A DNA stretch of 64,000 nt, taken from NCBI RefSeq assembly GCF_001662075.1, contig NZ_LYPL01000011.1, positions 62,001 through 126,000 of the forward strand, in the 5' to 3' direction. Each line of letters begins with the position of its first letter. Positions within the stretch are counted from its first letter, which is position 1. Positions 8,367-17,773 of this stretch are shown here, piece by piece. The translations under genes were made by a program, and so were the position numbers. Source of the DNA: Rhizobium bangladeshense (GTDB taxonomy: Bacteria; Pseudomonadota; Alphaproteobacteria; Rhizobiales; Rhizobiaceae). Below the pieces are notes generated by a model. That model ran no database searches. It saw only the letters and a program-made list of their open reading frames with translations, and was not told the origin of the DNA.

Positions 8367-9557
8367 ATGACGTCCAGAAGCAAGCGCTGGGCCCTGGTGG
8401 GCGCCGGCTTAGGTCTTATTGCGTCGGTTTCCGGCGCTGCATTTTTTTTCGAGTTGCCGATGAGCACCACTGCCACGGCCGCTTCCGCCCCGGCGGAAGC
8501 GCCTGCTGTGCCGGTGACGGTTGCCGTCGTCGCTGCGCGCGACGTCACGACCTGGGAAAGCTTCTCCGGCCGCCTGGAAGCGGTCGACCGCGTGCAGGTG
8601 CGCTCCCGCGTCGCCGGCGCCATCCTCTCGGTGGCGTTCCGCGAAGGCGCCTTGGTCAAACAGGGCGATCTGCTCTTCACGATAGATCCGGCGCCTTACC
8701 AGGCGAGCGTGGCGCAGGCGCAAGGCCAGGTGGCTTCGGCCGAAGCCAAGGTCAGCCTGGCGCGGACCGAGCTCGATCGCGGCCGCAGGCTTTCCGACAA
8801 CCGCACCATCTCCCAGAGTGACCTCGATCAGCGCCAGAGCGCGCTGGCCGAGGCGCAGGCCGGGCTGCGTTCGGCGCAGGCCACATTGCAGTCGGCCCAG
8901 CTCGATCTCGATTATACGCAGGTTCGGGCTCCGGTGTCGGGCCGTATCGGCAAGATCGAGGTGACGGCCGGCAACCTCGTTGCAGCCGGGTCGACCTCGC
9001 CGGCCCTGACGACGCTTGTTTCGGTCGATCCGATCTACGCAAGCTTCAACGCCAGCGAAGAGATGGTGACGCGGGCGCTTGCCCAATTGCCGCAGACCGA
9101 AAGCGCCCTGCCTCCAGTCGAGCAGATCCCCGTCGAAATCGGCACCCTGACCGACGATGGCACGCCGATCAAAGGCAAGCTGCAGCTGATAGACAACGAA
9201 GTCGACGCCGCCAGCGGGACGATCGGGGTTCGCGCCGTCTTCGACAATCCGGGCGGCCGCCTGATCCCTGGTCAGTTCGTGCGGGTGCGCATGGGCCAGC
9301 CGAAGGCAGAGAACAAGATCGTCATCAGCGACCGTGCCGTCGGAACCGACCAGGACAAGAAGTTCGTCTTCGTCGTCGACGGCGAGAACAAGGTCGCCTA
9401 TCGCCAGGTTCAGCTCGGCGCTCTCGCCGACGGGCAGCGGATCGTCGAAAGCGGCCTGAATGCCGGCGAGAAAATCGTCGTCAATGGTCTGCAGCGCATC
9501 CGTCCAGGCGCCGTGGTCGCACCGCAGATGGAAGAGAAGATCGCGACCGCTCAGTGA
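8367..9557 (+). CDS. RND efflux membrane-fusion (periplasmic adaptor) protein
   Basis: A 396-residue AcrA/MexE-type adaptor. An N-terminal membrane anchor (WALVGAGLGLIASVSGAAFF) is followed by the first lipoyl half (RSRVAGAILSVAFREGALVK), an alpha-hairpin of about residues 105-175 (SQSDLDQRQSALAEAQAGLR), the second lipoyl half VRAPVSGRIGKIEVTAGNLV, and beta-barrel and membrane-proximal domains. The start has a clear AAGGAGAG site. It sits between the hydrolase-like gene and the RND permease and forms a tripartite pump with the latter. No outer-membrane factor gene follows. Confidence 0.94.
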   Translation: MTSRSKRWALVGAGLGLIASVSGAAFFFELPMSTTATAASAPAEAPAVPVTVAVVAARDVTTWESFSGRLEAVDRVQVRSRVAGAILSVAFREGALVKQGDLLFTIDPAPYQASVAQAQGQVASAEAKVSLARTELDRGRRLSDNRTISQSDLDQRQSALAEAQAGLRSAQATLQSAQLDLDYTQVRAPVSGRIGKIEVTAGNLVAAGSTSPALTTLVSVDPIYASFNASEEMVTRALAQLPQTESALPPVEQIPVEIGTLTDDGTPIKGKLQLIDNEVDAASGTIGVRAVFDNPGGRLIPGQFVRVRMGQPKAENKIVISDRAVGTDQDKKFVFVVDGENKVAYRQVQLGALADGQRIVESGLNAGEKIVVNGLQRIRPGAVVAPQMEEKIATAQ

Positions 9558-9564
9558 GATTCCG

Positions 9565-9626
9565 CCTCCCCTGCGGGGAGGCCGATAGCCAAAATAATTT
9601 GACCTGCCGGCGCCTCACCCGCCGGC
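9565..9626 (+). repeat. Two intercistronic hairpins between adaptor and permease genes
   Basis: A perfect stem CCTCCCC (9565-9571) / GGGGAGG (9575-9581) is followed by a second stem GCCGGCG (9606-9612) / CGCCGGC (9620-9626). No T-run follows either. They could tune relative expression of adaptor and permease, or be one of the short palindromic repeats common in rhizobial chromosomes. Confidence 0.55.
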
Positions 9627-9668
9627 GAGGGATTTTGCATCCATGTTCACCCCGGAGAGGGCTTTGAT

Positions 9669-12600
9669 ATGAACATCTCCAGATTCTTTGTCGACCGCCC
9701 GGTCTTTGCCGGTGTCCTTTCGGTCCTCATCGTGGTTGCCGGCCTGATAGGCCTGCGGGCGCTGCCAATTTCCGAATATCCCAACGTCGTGCCGCCGTCG
9801 GTCGTCGTGCGCGCCACCTATCCCGGCGCCAATCCGAGCGTCATTGCCGAAACGGTGGCGACACCGCTCGAAGAACAGATCAACGGCGTCGAGGACATGC
9901 TCTACATGTCGAGCCAGGCGACCTCGGACGGCGTGCTTAACGTCACCGTCACCTTTAAGCTCGGCACCGACCCAGACAAGGCGCAGCAGCTCGTGCAGAA
10001 CCGCGTTTCGCAGGCCGAGCCGCGTCTGCCGGCGGAAGTCCGTGCGCTCGGCATTACGACGGTCAAGAGCTCGCCCGACTTCATCATGGTCGTCAATCTA
10101 GTCTCCGACGGCGAAAGTCACGACATCACCTATCTTCGCAACTACGCCACCCTCAACATCAAGGACCGGCTCGCCCGCATCCCGGGCGTCGGTCAGGTGC
10201 AGGTCTTCGGCGCCGGCGACTATTCGATGCGCGTCTGGATCGATCCGCAGAAGGCGGCCGAGCACGATCTCGCTGCCAGCGACATCAGCAACGCCATCAG
10301 TTCGCAGAACGTCCAGGCCGCAGCCGGCATTATCGGCGCGTCGCCAAGCCAGCCGGGTGTGGATCTGCAGCTCAACGTGAATGCCCAGGGCCGCCTGCGC
10401 ACGCCCGAGGAGTTCGGCAACATAATCGTCAAGACGGGCGCCAATGGCGAGATAACCCGCCTTCGCGACGTCGCCCGCATCGAGCTTGGCGCCGCCGACT
10501 ATACGCTGCGCTCGCTGCTCGACGGCAAGCCGGCCGTCGCCGTGGCCGCCCTCCAGGCGCCGGGTTCGAATGCGATCGAAATCGCCGACAATGTGCGCGC
10601 GACCATGGATCAGCTGCAACTGGCCATGCCGCAGGGAGTCAAATACGAGATCGTCTACGATACGACGAAATTCGTGCGCTCCTCGATCGAGAAGGTCATC
10701 GACACGCTGCTCGAGGCTGTTGCGCTCGTCGTCCTCGTCGTCATCCTGTTCTTGCAGACATGGCGCGCCTCGATCATCCCGCTGATCGCCGTTCCGGTAT
10801 CGATCATCGGCACCTTCGCGGTCATGTATGTCTTTGGTTTCTCGATCAACGCGCTCAGCCTCTTCGGGCTGGTGCTGGCGATCGGTATCGTCGTCGACGA
10901 CGCGATCGTCGTGGTTGAGAATGTCGAGCGCAACATCGAACACGGACTGTCGCCAAGAGCTGCCACCTACAAGGCGATGAAGGAGGTCTCAGGCCCGATC
11001 ATTGCGATCGCACTGGTCCTCGTCGCGGTCTTCGTGCCGCTCGCCTTCATCTCCGGCCTGTCGGGGCAGTTCTATCGTCAGTTCGCTCTAACGATCGCGA
11101 TTTCGACCGTCATCTCGGCCTTCAACTCGCTCACCCTGTCGCCTGCGCTGGCAGCCCTTCTCCTAAAGGATCATCATGCGCCGAAGGATTGGCTGACGCG
11201 GTTCATGGACGCCATCTTCGGCTGGTTCTTCCGCGGCTTCAACCGTGTCTTCGGCGCCGGGTCGAACGCCTACGGCAAGGGTGTGGGCGGGCTGGTGTCG
11301 CGCAAGAGCATCGTCATGGTGGTCTATCTGGCGCTGGTCGGGGCGACCTACAGCATGTTCACCACCGTCCCGGGCGGCTTCGTGCCGTCGCAGGACAAGC
11401 AGTATTTGATCGGCTTTGCCCAACTGCCGGATGCCGCAAGCCTCGACCGTACGGAAGACGTCATCAAACGGATGACCGACATCGCGCTCGCCCAGCCGGG
11501 CGTCGCCAATGCGATCGCCTTCCCGGGCCTGTCGATCAACGGCTTCACCAATTCCTCGAATGCCGGCATCGTCTTCGTGACGCTGAAGGACTTCGAGGAG
11601 CGCAAGACGCCCGATCTCTCAGGTGGCGCCATCGCCATGGCGCTGAACCAGAAGTTCGGCGCCATCCAGGACGCCTTCATCGCCATGTTCCCGCCGCCAC
11701 CGGTCAACGGTCTCGGCACAACAGGCGGTTTCAAGCTGCAGATCGAGGATCGCGCCGGCCTCGGCAACCAGGCGCTCGATGAAGCGACCAAGGCGGTGCT
11801 TGCCAAGGCCTATCAGACGCCTGAACTTGCCGGGCTGTTCTCCAGCTTCCAGATCAACGTGCCGCAGCTCTATGCCGATCTCGACCGCGCCAAGGCCGAG
11901 CAGCTCGGAGTTTCCGTCACCGATGTCTTCCAGACGCTGCAGATCTATCTCGGTTCGCTTTATGTGAACGACTTCAACGCCTTCGGCCGCACCTACAGCG
12001 TCCGGGTGCAGGCCGATGCAAAATTCCGCGCCCAGCCGGAAGATATTGGCCAGTTGAAGGTTCGTTCGGCATCGGGTGAGATGATCCCGCTGTCGGCGCT
12101 CCTGAAGGTGGAGCCGAGCACGGGCCCGGAGCGCGCCAACCGCTATAACGGCTTCCTTGCCGCCGACATCAACGGCGGTCCGGCACCGGGCTTCTCCTCC
12201 GGCCAGGCGCAGGCGGCAATCGAGAAGATCCTTCGCGAGACACTGCCTGCGGGCATCGACTTCGAATGGACGGATCTGACCTATCAGCAGATACTGGCCG
12301 GCAATTCGAGCGTCGTCGTCTTTCCGCTGGCGCTGCTGCTCGTCTTCCTGGTGCTCGCCGCCCAGTATGAAAGCCTGACGCTGCCGCTTGCGATCATCAT
12401 GATCGTACCGATGGGTGTGCTGGCCGCGCTGACGGGCGTCTGGCTCACCGGTGGAGACAACAACATCTTCACCCAGATCGGCCTTGTCGTCCTTGTCGGT
12501 CTATCGGCGAAAAACGCGATCCTCATCGTCGAGTTCGCCCGTGAACTGGAGTTCGAAGGCAGAACGCCGCGGGAGGCCGCGGTCGAGGCCAGCCGCCTTC

Positions 12601-12869
12601 GTCTTCGCCCGATCCTCATGACCTCCATGGCCTTCATCATGGGCGTCGTGCCGCTCGTCGTCTCGACCGGCGCCGGTGCGGAAATGCGTGCCGCCATGGG
12701 TGTCGCGGTCTTCTCCGGCATGATCGGGGTGACGTTGTTCGGCATCTTCATGACGCCGGTGTTCTACGTGCTGCTGCGCCGGATGACGGGCAACCGTCCG
12801 CTCGTTCAGCACAAGCCGGACGAGCACAAGGCGGAAGAGGCCGAGGTCATCAGACTCGCGGCCGAATAA
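9669..12869 (+). CDS. RND multidrug efflux permease, HAE1 family
   Basis: A full-length 1066-residue inner-membrane proton/drug antiporter. It opens with MNISRFFVDRPVFAGVLSVL. It carries the porter motif PLEEQINGVEDMLYMSS and the proton-relay pair in IGIVVDDAIVVVENVER (Asp410, Asp411). The GFVPSQDKQYLIGFAQLPDA docking region and the second membrane half (GGDNNIFTQIGLVVLVGLSA, then KNAILIVEFA) follow. It resembles the MexF/BepE side of the family. It lies downstream of its adaptor after a 111-base gap holding hairpins, and its operon is probably controlled by the divergent LysR protein. Substrate is not predictable. Confidence 0.96.
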   Translation: MNISRFFVDRPVFAGVLSVLIVVAGLIGLRALPISEYPNVVPPSVVVRATYPGANPSVIAETVATPLEEQINGVEDMLYMSSQATSDGVLNVTVTFKLGTDPDKAQQLVQNRVSQAEPRLPAEVRALGITTVKSSPDFIMVVNLVSDGESHDITYLRNYATLNIKDRLARIPGVGQVQVFGAGDYSMRVWIDPQKAAEHDLAASDISNAISSQNVQAAAGIIGASPSQPGVDLQLNVNAQGRLRTPEEFGNIIVKTGANGEITRLRDVARIELGAADYTLRSLLDGKPAVAVAALQAPGSNAIEIADNVRATMDQLQLAMPQGVKYEIVYDTTKFVRSSIEKVIDTLLEAVALVVLVVILFLQTWRASIIPLIAVPVSIIGTFAVMYVFGFSINALSLFGLVLAIGIVVDDAIVVVENVERNIEHGLSPRAATYKAMKEVSGPIIAIALVLVAVFVPLAFISGLSGQFYRQFALTIAISTVISAFNSLTLSPALAALLLKDHHAPKDWLTRFMDAIFGWFFRGFNRVFGAGSNAYGKGVGGLVSRKSIVMVVYLALVGATYSMFTTVPGGFVPSQDKQYLIGFAQLPDAASLDRTEDVIKRMTDIALAQPGVANAIAFPGLSINGFTNSSNAGIVFVTLKDFEERKTPDLSGGAIAMALNQKFGAIQDAFIAMFPPPPVNGLGTTGGFKLQIEDRAGLGNQALDEATKAVLAKAYQTPELAGLFSSFQINVPQLYADLDRAKAEQLGVSVTDVFQTLQIYLGSLYVNDFNAFGRTYSVRVQADAKFRAQPEDIGQLKVRSASGEMIPLSALLKVEPSTGPERANRYNGFLAADINGGPAPGFSSGQAQAAIEKILRETLPAGIDFEWTDLTYQQILAGNSSVVVFPLALLLVFLVLAAQYESLTLPLAIIMIVPMGVLAALTGVWLTGGDNNIFTQIGLVVLVGLSAKNAILIVEFARELEFEGRTPREAAVEASRLRLRPILMTSMAFIMGVVPLVVSTGAGAEMRAAMGVAVFSGMIGVTLFGIFMTPVFYVLLRRMTGNRPLVQHKPDEHKAEEAEVIRLAAE

Positions 12870-12900
12870 ACGGAATTCAACCTTCCTTTGTCGAGTAAAT

Positions 12901-12926
12901 CGGGCGGGAACTAAGGTTCTCGCCCG
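12901..12926 (+). terminator. Probable terminator after RND operon
   Basis: CGGGCGGGAAC and GTTCTCGCCCG form a stem with one mismatch around a TAAG loop, 31 bases after the permease stop. The following tract (TATCGTTTTC) is only moderately T-rich, so termination efficiency is uncertain. Confidence 0.6.
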
Positions 12927-13151
12927 TATCGTTTTCGGATATCCGACAAAAATGCGTCACGTTCATCAAAACGGTTGCAACCATCGGCGAGGGGACTATC
13001 AAAGACGGATAGCAGCTGGGAGGATCGGCGCGGGCCTCACCTCCGCCATCTGATACGCAATGCAAGGCCGGAGCGCTTGCGGGAGATGGTGGGATGGGCT
13101 GAACCCGCTTCTCGACTTCGAAGAAAAGTATGGCCGGTCGGGGGGATGGTA

Positions 13152-14936
13152 ATGACGGACAGCCAGACGAAGAAACACCGCTTGCGTTCGCAGGATTGGT
13201 TCGACAATCCCGATCATATCGACATGGCGGCGCTCTATCTCGAACGTTTCATGAATTACGGCATCACGCCGGAGGAGTTACGCTCCGGCAGGCCGATCAT
13301 CGGGATTGCCCAGAGCGGCAGCGATCTTACACCCTGCAATCGGGTGCATATCGAACTCGCCAAGCGCGTGCGCGACGGCATTCGCGATGCCGGCGGCATT
13401 CCGATCGAATTTCCCACACATCCGATCTTCGAAAACTGCAAGCGCCCGACGGCTGCGCTCGACCGCAATCTCGCCTATCTCGGCCTCGTCGAAATCCTTT
13501 ACGGCTATCCCCTCGACGGCGTCGTGCTGACCACCGGCTGCGACAAGACCACGCCTTCAGCGATCATGGCGGCCTCGACGGTCGATATTCCGGCTATCGT
13601 GCTCTCCGGCGGGCCGATGCTCGACGGTTGGCATGAGGGGGAGCTGGCGGGCTCCGGCACGGTGATCTGGCGGATGCGGCGGAAATATGCGGCAGGCGAG
13701 ATCGATCGCGAGGAGTTTCTGCAGGCAGCGCTCGATTCGGCCCCATCCGTCGGCCATTGCAATACGATGGGCACCGCTTCGACGATGAATGCGCTGGCCG
13801 AGGCGCTCGGCCTGTCGCTGACCGGGTGCGGTGCCATTCCGGCCGCTTACCGAGAGCGCGGCCAGATGGCCTACCGCACCGGGCGGCGGGCCGTCGAGAT
13901 CGTGTTCGAGGATCTGAAGCCGTCTGATATCCTGACGCGGGCGGCTTTTCTCAATGCGATCCGCACCAATTCGGCGATCGGCGGCTCGACCAATGCACAG
14001 CCGCATCTGGCTGCGATGGCCAAGCATGCCGGCGTCGAACTCTATCCCGATGACTGGCAGGTGCATGGGTTCGATATCCCGCTGCTGGCCAATGTCCAAC
14101 CGGCCGGCGCCTATCTCGGCGAGCGTTATCACCGCGCCGGCGGGACGCCGGCAATCATGTGGGAGCTGCTGCAGGCCGGAAAACTCGATGGCGACTGTCG
14201 CACCGTGACAGGCAGGACGATGGCCGAGAACCTGAAGGGGAGGGAGGCCGGCGACCGCGAGGTCATCCGGCCGTTCGACGACCCGCTGAAGGAGCGCGCC
14301 GGTTTCCTCGTTCTCAAGGGCAATCTCTTCGACTTCGCCATCATGAAGATGAGCGTGGTTTCAGAGGATTTCCGCCGGCGCTATCTCCAGGAGCCGGGGC
14401 GTGAAGGCGTCTTTGAGGGCAAGGCGGTCGTCTTCGACGGGTCGGAAGATTATCATCGTCGCATCAACGATCCCGCCCTCGGCATCGACGAGAATACCAT
14501 CCTGGTGATCCGCGGTGCCGGGCCGCTCGGCTGGCCGGGGTCGGCCGAGGTTGTGAATATGCAGCCGCCGGATCATCTTCTGAAGCGCGGCATCCGCAGC
14601 CTGCCGACGATCGGCGACGGCCGTCAATCGGGCACGGCGGACAGCCCCTCGATCCTCAACGCTTCGCCGGAGAGCGCTGCCGGCGGCGGCCTCGCCTGGC
14701 TTCGCAGCGGCGACACGATCCGTATCGACTTCAACCACGGGCGCTGCGACATGCTGGTGGATGGCGTCGAGATCGAACGGCGCAAAGGCGAGGGCATTCC
14801 GCCGGTGCCGGCGGATGCAACGCCGTGGCAGCAAATCTACCGCCGTTCCGTCACACAACTGGCGGACGGTGCCGTTCTGGAAGGGGCAGCGGAGTTCCGC
14901 CAAATCGCGAAAAAACCACCAAGACATAATCACTGA
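13152..14936 (+). CDS. xylD: D-xylonate dehydratase (IlvD/EDD family)
   Basis: A 594-residue Fe-S sugar-acid dehydratase. It follows closely the sequence I remember for Caulobacter XylD, from RSQDWFDNPDHIDMAALYLE through ENCKRPTAALDRNLAYLGLV to the C-terminal PRHNH. XylD converts D-xylonate to 2-keto-3-deoxy-D-xylonate in the Weimberg/Dahms routes. The three cluster cysteines are visible: TPCN (Cys62), TTGCDKTTPS (Cys130) and GHCNTMGTAST (Cys203). ATG 13152 follows a G-run ribosome site; ATG 13146 is also possible. No other xylose gene adjoins it. L-arabonate or another aldonate is a possible alternative substrate. Confidence 0.88.
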   Translation: MTDSQTKKHRLRSQDWFDNPDHIDMAALYLERFMNYGITPEELRSGRPIIGIAQSGSDLTPCNRVHIELAKRVRDGIRDAGGIPIEFPTHPIFENCKRPTAALDRNLAYLGLVEILYGYPLDGVVLTTGCDKTTPSAIMAASTVDIPAIVLSGGPMLDGWHEGELAGSGTVIWRMRRKYAAGEIDREEFLQAALDSAPSVGHCNTMGTASTMNALAEALGLSLTGCGAIPAAYRERGQMAYRTGRRAVEIVFEDLKPSDILTRAAFLNAIRTNSAIGGSTNAQPHLAAMAKHAGVELYPDDWQVHGFDIPLLANVQPAGAYLGERYHRAGGTPAIMWELLQAGKLDGDCRTVTGRTMAENLKGREAGDREVIRPFDDPLKERAGFLVLKGNLFDFAIMKMSVVSEDFRRRYLQEPGREGVFEGKAVVFDGSEDYHRRINDPALGIDENTILVIRGAGPLGWPGSAEVVNMQPPDHLLKRGIRSLPTIGDGRQSGTADSPSILNASPESAAGGGLAWLRSGDTIRIDFNHGRCDMLVDGVEIERRKGEGIPPVPADATPWQQIYRRSVTQLADGAVLEGAAEFRQIAKKPPRHNH

Positions 14937-15040
14937 TCCTTTAGTTGCGGCAGATCGCAAGTCCGTTGATCCAAAAGGGGAAAGCCGTAACGAAGATTTC
15001 ACCTCGTCATTTGTTCGGTCCATAAGACAAGGCTTCCTTA

Positions 15041-15598
15041 ATGGCGGCCGAAGACCATATCGCAAATATGCAAGCTTCGAAGGCTGAGGCCGTGTTGCCA
15101 GAAAATAAAGCCACACGATCCGAACAAGAGTTTCAGGATCTTCTGCGCCGGCTCGAACTCGCTCTCGACGCATCCAATCGGTGTCTGGGAGCACAGCATC
15201 GCAAAGGACGGGATCTTATGGGACGCACAGATGCACCGGCTCTACGAGACCGGCGAGACATGTCGGCAAGTGCCGGTATGGTTCTGGTCGAATGCGATCC
15301 ATCCCGACGATCGCGAGCGGGCCGAACGTGATTTCAACCAGGCCATCGCTGCGCGCGGCGCTATGACTCGCAATTCCGGATCGTGCTGCCGAGCGGCGAA
15401 ATCTGGCATCTTCGCTCGCGGGCGCATTTTTATGTGGATGCGGAGGGCGCGCCCTCCTTCATCGGCGCCGAGTGGGATGTGACGGCCGACGTGCAGCTCA
15501 ACGCTGAGCTTGCGCGGCAAAAGACGATGGCAGAGGCGAGGGCGCTGATAGCGGTTAATGTCGGTGGGATTGCTTGCTCGTCACCGGCAGGACGATGA
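15041..15598 (+). pseudogene. PAS-domain signalling protein remnant
   Basis: Fragments of one PAS_3-type sensor are split over frames. ATG 15041 leads to SEQEFQDLLRRLELALDASN. A shift near 15180 is needed to reach GVWEHSIAKDGILWDAQMHR and HPDDRERAERDFNQAIAARG. A second shift near 15360 is needed for YDSQFRIVLPSGEIWHLRSR and SFIGAEWDVTADVQLNAELA. After the ARQKTMAEARA helix the reading dissolves, so any kinase, GGDEF or EAL output domain is gone. The shifts and missing end point to genuine decay. Confidence 0.75.
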
Positions 15599-15817
15599 TT
15601 GGGCTGCAAGTAATTTTCTTGAGCTTGCAACGGCATTGTTTCATGGTAATGCGGAAACAAAGCTTACTGCATTGCATTGAAAATGATTATACGCGTCGTG
15701 AAGACCATCAGCGCGGCTTCTCCATCATTCGCAGCCGCGATCCGGGGGAGCGTGACCTGACAATTGCTTTGCCGTTGGCGGGATGGACTTGCAGGACATT
15801 CAATCTGGGAAGGTCGC

Positions 15818-16666
15818 ATGAATTCGGAATTTGCCGTTCGTTCGATGCGGCCCGGCGAATTGGAGCTCGTGCTCGAATGGGCGCGTCAGGAGGGATGGAA
15901 TCCCGGCCTCGACGATTCGCTGGCATTCCTCGAAGCTGATCCGACGGGTTTTTTCGTCGGCGCCATCGGCGAAGTCCCTGTCGGCTCGATCTCGGTCGTC
16001 AAATATGGCGACAGCTTTGCCTTTCTCGGCCTCTACATCGTCCACCCCGATTTCCGCGGCAAGGGTTACGGCAAGGCGATCTGGCAAACGGGGATCGCCA
16101 CGGCGGAGGGCCGCACGATCGGTCTCGACGGCGTCGCCGCCCAGCAGCAGAACTACCGCAGGGCCGGCTTTGAACCGGCGTATCTCACCATTCGCTATGG
16201 CGGCATCGCCAGCACGCCGCCGGCATCGACGCTCGTTGCGCATCCGGTGCTGGATTCGCGCCTGGAAGGGCTGCTGCGTTATGATTCGACGATCTTTCCG
16301 CAGCCGCGGGAAGCCTTTCTTGCCGCCTGGTGCACCGGCCGCAAGGGACGGCGTACCGCCGTCGTACGGAAGAGCCACAAAATCCGTGGTTATGGCACGA
16401 TCCGCCGCTGCTACGAGGGCTACAAGATCGGCCCGCTCTTTGCCAATGATGCCGATAGCGCCGCAGCACTGCTTGCCGAACTGGTCCCGGAGGCGAAAGG
16501 GGCTACAGTCTTCATCGATATTCCCGCCGAGAACCGCGAGGCGATCAAGCTTGCCGAAGGCATGGGCCTTCAGCCGGTGTTCCAGACCATCCGCATGTAT
16601 CGCGGGCCAGCGCCAGCCACGCCATTGAAGCACGTCTTCGGCGTGACGACGCTGGAGCTTGGCTAA
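15818..16666 (+). CDS. GNAT-family N-acetyltransferase
   Basis: A 282-residue acetyltransferase. The N-terminal GNAT fold has the acetyl-CoA loop VHPDFRGKGYGKAIW (about residues 77-91). It is followed by a second domain ending in VFQTIRMYRG, as in the two-domain YitH-like group with a C-terminal acetyltransferase_18 region. The ATG at 15818 has a GGGAAGG site. The acceptor substrate is unknown. Its stop overlaps the stop of the convergent EamA transporter by four bases. Confidence 0.87.
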   Translation: MNSEFAVRSMRPGELELVLEWARQEGWNPGLDDSLAFLEADPTGFFVGAIGEVPVGSISVVKYGDSFAFLGLYIVHPDFRGKGYGKAIWQTGIATAEGRTIGLDGVAAQQQNYRRAGFEPAYLTIRYGGIASTPPASTLVAHPVLDSRLEGLLRYDSTIFPQPREAFLAAWCTGRKGRRTAVVRKSHKIRGYGTIRRCYEGYKIGPLFANDADSAAALLAELVPEAKGATVFIDIPAENREAIKLAEGMGLQPVFQTIRMYRGPAPATPLKHVFGVTTLELG

Positions 16667-17580
16667 TCCACCGGTGAGGCGGGGACGGTTGGAGCCGAAG
16701 CTTTCGGACGACCTCTTTCGGCGATGGCGATGCCGCCGAGCGTCAGGGCCAGCGCGACCATATGGAAGGACTGCAGCGTCTCGCCAACCAGGGCGACGGA
16801 TAGCAGGGTTCCGAATACCGGCACGAGATTGATGAACAGACCGGCCCGGTTGGCGCCGATTGCCTCGACTCCCTTGATGTAAAGAATCTGCGCCAGCAGC
16901 GAGGGGAAGATCGCCGTGTAGAGAGTGATGCCCCAGCCCGCCTGATCGGGCCATTGCGCCGCATCCCGGCCTGCCTCCCACAGGAGCAGCGGCAGCGATG
17001 TCAGCATGGCGGCAAAGGCCGGGAAGGCCATCAGCGTTCGCCAGTCGACCCGCGGTTTCCAGCGTAGGAAGATTGTGTAGAGCGAATAGGCGACGATGGC
17101 GATCAGCATCAGGCCGTCGCCCCGGTTGAGCTGCAACTGCAGCAGCGAGGCGAGATCGCCATGCGCCGCTGTCAGCGCCACGCCCACCAGCGTCATTCCG
17201 AAGCCGAGGCATTGCGCCAGCGAAATGCCGGTGCGGAAGAAGACGAAATTCAGCAGGAAGATCAGCATGGGAATGCCGGCCTGCTCGATGGCGACATTGA
17301 TCGCCGTCGTATACTGTACCGCCGAGTAAAGCATGGCATTGAAGAGGGTGTAGCCGATGGCGCCGTAGCACAGCAGCAGCGGCAGATTTTTCCTGGCGAC
17401 CGGCCAGTCCTTCTTGAGTTGCGGCACCGAGATCAGGGTGATCAGCGCGACGGCAAGGAACCAGCGCAGGAAGGTCAGCATCATCGGGCTGACATGGCCG
17501 ACCGCGAGCTTGCCGGCGACGGAATTGCCGCCCCAACAGAGGGTGGCAATGACGAGGCAAATATAGGCCGTGGCTTGCAA
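16663..17580 (-). CDS. EamA/DMT-family transporter
   Basis: A 305-residue inner-membrane protein with ten predicted helices in two EamA repeats (about residues 5-135 and 150-285), starting YICLVIATLCWGGNSVAGKL. Such proteins export or import small metabolites including amino acids and sugars; the substrate cannot be assigned. It is divergent from purA with a 193-base shared upstream region and convergent with the GNAT gene. Confidence 0.9.
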   Translation of the reverse strand: MQATAYICLVIATLCWGGNSVAGKLAVGHVSPMMLTFLRWFLAVALITLISVPQLKKDWPVARKNLPLLLCYGAIGYTLFNAMLYSAVQYTTAINVAIEQAGIPMLIFLLNFVFFRTGISLAQCLGFGMTLVGVALTAAHGDLASLLQLQLNRGDGLMLIAIVAYSLYTIFLRWKPRVDWRTLMAFPAFAAMLTSLPLLLWEAGRDAAQWPDQAGWGITLYTAIFPSLLAQILYIKGVEAIGANRAGLFINLVPVFGTLLSVALVGETLQSFHMVALALTLGGIAIAERGRPKASAPTVPASPVD

Positions 17581-17654
17581 GAGCGTTTCTTCCTCGTCTT
17601 TTGATGATCAACAAGCGGCGTTTTCCCAGGGGAAATAGCCTGCCGACTGCTGAT

Positions 17655-17687
17655 TTGTCACGTAAAAAGCCCAATCGCCTGTGACAA
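17655..17687. promoter_or_regulatory. Dyad upstream of purA
   Basis: TTGTCAC (17655-17661) and GTGACAA (17681-17687) form a perfect 7-base inverted repeat spaced by 19 bases in the region shared by purA and the EamA gene. It could be an operator for either gene; no regulator is identified. Confidence 0.4.
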
Positions 17688-17773
17688 CAGGGTCGCTTTC
17701 CCAAAAACAAAGCTTTATAGATGCGCGGGTTTGAGCAGGTGCGCGGTTCCGCGCCGGTAACAGGAAGAGTTAG

